DNA of 7,049 nt from Chitinophagaceae bacterium (GTDB lineage Bacteria; Bacteroidota; Bacteroidia; Chitinophagales; Chitinophagaceae). Below are positions 5,576 to 7,049 of this stretch, one piece after another; positions within the stretch are counted from its first letter, which is position 1, and every line of letters begins with the position of its first letter. The stretch is from positions 1 to 7,049 of the forward strand of contig JAICHT010000190.1 in NCBI GenBank assembly GCA_025924755.1, read 5' to 3'. The notes below the pieces were generated by a model, which worked only from the letters and a program-made list of their open reading frames with translations, had not been told where the DNA came from and ran no database searches. A program made the position numbers and the translations under genes.

Positions 5576-6220
5576 ATGAAACGGATAGCTGCTGCTATTA
5601 TTTCTATACTGATGTTTAGCTCATGTGCACAAACTCAAAATAAGAACATTGTCATACCGGTTGCCAGTTCACAAAAGCCATCGGCCAACGAAGCGGTAGC
5701 CACTTTTGCAGAAGGTTGTTTTTGGCATGCTGAAATTGTGTTTCAAAGTTTGGAAGGTGTAAGAGATGCCGTTTCGGGATATGCCGGTGGTACTCAAAAA
5801 AACCCGGACTATGAAACAGTAAGCACCGGCGAAACAGGTCATGCAGAAAGTGTGCAGGTCTATTATGATCCTAGTAAAATTTCTTATAAAACTTTGGTAG
5901 CGGCATTCTTTGCCAGCCAGGATCCGACATCGCTAAACCGCCAGGGGCCGGATGAAGGAACGCAATACCGCTCTATTGCTTTTTACCGCAATGAAAATGA
6001 AAAGCAGATTATTGAATCCGAAATAGCAAGAATAAATGCTTCAAAAAAATATAGTAAAAAGGTGGTTACTGAAGTGGTGCCTTTTACAAAGTTTTACCCC
6101 GCAGAGGCATATCACCAGGAGTATATATACCATCACCCCGACAATCCTTATGTGCAAAGCGTTTCTATTCCAGACTATTTGGAGTTTAGAAAAGATTTTA
6201 AAGCCAGTTATAAACTGTAG
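5576..6220 (+). CDS. msrA: Methionine-S-sulfoxide reductase A, envelope lipoprotein
   Basis: A 214-residue MsrA that reduces methionine-S-sulfoxide in proteins or as free amino acid. The first 17 residues (MKRIAAAIISILMFSSC) are a lipoprotein signal with C17 as the lipidation site, so the enzyme should sit in the cell envelope. The domain spans about 41-205: GCFWHAE (47-53) with catalytic C48 and E53, VSGYAGG (66-72), TGETGHAESV (84-93), GTQYRS (128-133) and YPAEAYHQEY (174-183). Besides C17 and C48 there is no cysteine, so the C-terminal resolving cysteines of E. coli MsrA are missing and recycling must use an external thiol. It is 18 bases downstream of msrB and shares its transcript, ending at the terminator at 6324-6347; together the two enzymes cover both sulfoxide stereoisomers. 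Confidence 0.95.
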   Translation: MKRIAAAIISILMFSSCAQTQNKNIVIPVASSQKPSANEAVATFAEGCFWHAEIVFQSLEGVRDAVSGYAGGTQKNPDYETVSTGETGHAESVQVYYDPSKISYKTLVAAFFASQDPTSLNRQGPDEGTQYRSIAFYRNENEKQIIESEIARINASKKYSKKVVTEVVPFTKFYPAEAYHQEYIYHHPDNPYVQSVSIPDYLEFRKDFKASYKL

Positions 6221-6323
6221 ATTTTTAGATACTTTAGTACTTCGAACTGCATAACAATATGAAGAAATAACCAGGTTTTTTTTGAATCATATATTCTAAA
6301 TTCATTTACATACTATACACTTT

Positions 6324-6347
6324 AAAGACAGCAGGGCTGTCTTTTTT
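6324..6347 (+). terminator. Intrinsic terminator of the msrB-msrA operon
   Basis: AAAGACAGC (6324-6332), loop AGG, GCTGTCTTT (6336-6344) is a perfect 9-bp stem, continuing into TTT to give a six-T run (6342-6347). It lies 103 bases after the msrA stop and separates the operon from the DUF4331 gene. Confidence 0.88.
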
Positions 6348-6589
6348 ATTGCCCGGAAATGCATGCTGTACAGCTTTCATATAAATTGGAAAACTTTTAA
6401 ATTTATAGACATAAAAATCGAAAGCAGATTGAACCGGTTAATTCTGATTTCAAACTCAGCAATAAGTATTAAATTAAATTCTACATCAAGTTAGAGAGGC
6501 TGTATTTTTTATATAGTAAAATATCTTTTAAATTCTTTAACATTTTTAAAACCTTACTTGTTTCATTTACGTACCTAGTAAAGATTCAC

Positions 6590-6639
6590 ACCCTTTTAAA
6601 GTAAGGGTAATTCTAAAACTTATCCAGCAACCCTTTTAA
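6590..6639 (+). repeat. Direct repeat ACCCTTTTAA upstream of the DUF4331 gene
   Basis: The 10-base element ACCCTTTTAA occurs at 6590-6599 and 6630-6639, exactly 40 bases apart (near four helical turns). An inverted half-copy, AAGGGT (6603-6608), makes a 6-bp hairpin with the first copy. The position 100-150 bases before the next start suits an operator, but no regulator is encoded here to match it. Confidence 0.3.
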
Positions 6640-6741
6640 GCCGGTATTCATCCCTAAGATTCTGTTCAGGAATTCCAATCTGCTATGCTACCAAAGGTTA
6701 ATAATCATTAGCCTTTCATTAATTATTTAAACCATTTTAAA

Positions 6742-7049
6742 ATGAAAGCATTTCTAACGAAACCGAAGATGAGATGGCTGTCGCTGGGATCAGCCGCCTT
6801 GTTTTCCATCATTCTCATTTCTTCCAGCCACCGCGAGGCACCAATGATTGCTAACGACCCCGAGGCTGACAACACGGATGTGTATGCCTTCAGAAGCCCG
6901 GATAACCAAAACACGGTTACCCTTATTGCAGATTACTATCCAGGAGAACTGCCGGATGATGGACCTAATTATCATCACTTTGGCGAAAATGTCCGCTACG
7001 AAATTCACGTGGATAATAATATCAAAACCCCTGGTGATGATATTACCTA
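6742..7049 (+). CDS. DUF4331 family secreted protein, N-terminal part
   Basis: The first 102 codons of a gene cut by the window end. The signature SSHREAPMIANDPEADNTDV (28-47), then YAFRSP, is the characteristic start of DUF4331 (PF14224) proteins, followed by DYYPGELPDDGPNYHHF and RYEIHVDNN, typical of the family's beta-rich domain. A hydrophobic signal segment (about residues 11-27) precedes the SSHREAP block, so export is likely. ATG at 6742 gives a basic nine-residue extension; the in-frame ATG at 6769 would give an equally good signal peptide, so the start is uncertain. The molecular function of DUF4331 is not established. It follows the msr operon but is separated from it by a terminator, so it has its own control. 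Confidence 0.88.
   Translation, partial: MKAFLTKPKMRWLSLGSAALFSIILISSSHREAPMIANDPEADNTDVYAFRSPDNQNTVTLIADYYPGELPDDGPNYHHFGENVRYEIHVDNNIKTPGDDIT

Larger units (their letters stand above)
6221..6741. other. Intergenic region between msrA and the DUF4331 gene
   Basis: These 521 bases hold the msrBA terminator, then about 390 A+T-rich bases with no reading frame worth calling. The last 150 bases contain the repeated ACCCTTTTAA element and a GGAATTCC palindrome near 6669, so this may be a long regulated leader. I could not place a promoter with both boxes properly spaced. Confidence 0.45.

Overview
The window looks like chromosomal DNA from a member of the Bacteroidota, probably near the Chitinophagaceae. 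The grounds are A+T-leaning DNA, gene starts without Shine-Dalgarno sequences, two candidate promoters of the Bacteroidota type (TTTG or TTG, about 20 bases, then TAnnTTTG), loose lipoprotein signals, and protein families common in that phylum. The species call is inference. No rRNA, tRNA, CRISPR array or insertion sequence was seen.

Left part (1-2625). The C-terminal end of an unidentified plus-strand gene meets, across a shared hairpin terminator, a minus-strand gene for an exported M43-family zinc metalloprotease lipoprotein. A gene-poor stretch follows, then a small plus-strand protein with a probable zinc ribbon. It is convergent with a tightly coupled minus-strand pair of small proteins (153 and 105 aa; ATGA overlap). 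Both belong to unnamed families that I associate with Bacteroidota phages and genomic islands. A good promoter candidate precedes the pair.

Centre and right (2626-6347). After a 460-base region without a convincing gene comes a possible 33-residue membrane microprotein. Next is a minus-strand two-gene operon: a four-helix cytochrome b (PF01292 type) followed by a membrane-anchored molybdopterin oxidoreductase of the sulfite oxidase/MsrP fold. Divergent from it, across 281 bases, is a plus-strand operon of msrB and msrA, both with export signals and ending in a clear intrinsic terminator. The four genes can be read as an envelope methionine-sulfoxide repair locus. One branch would be driven by the quinone pool (cytochrome b to Mo enzyme, analogous to MsrQ/MsrP), the other by thiols (MsrB and MsrA, acting on the R- and S-sulfoxides). 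This joint role is inference from families and layout.

Unusual details. MsrB lacks all four zinc cysteines and the resolving cysteine, and has Asp where the catalytic Asn normally sits. MsrA has only its catalytic cysteine besides the lipobox cysteine. The Mo enzyme has a transmembrane anchor but no twin-arginine motif.

Right edge (6348-7049). A 394-base leader with a repeated 10-base element precedes the start of a secreted DUF4331-family protein, which is cut by the window end.
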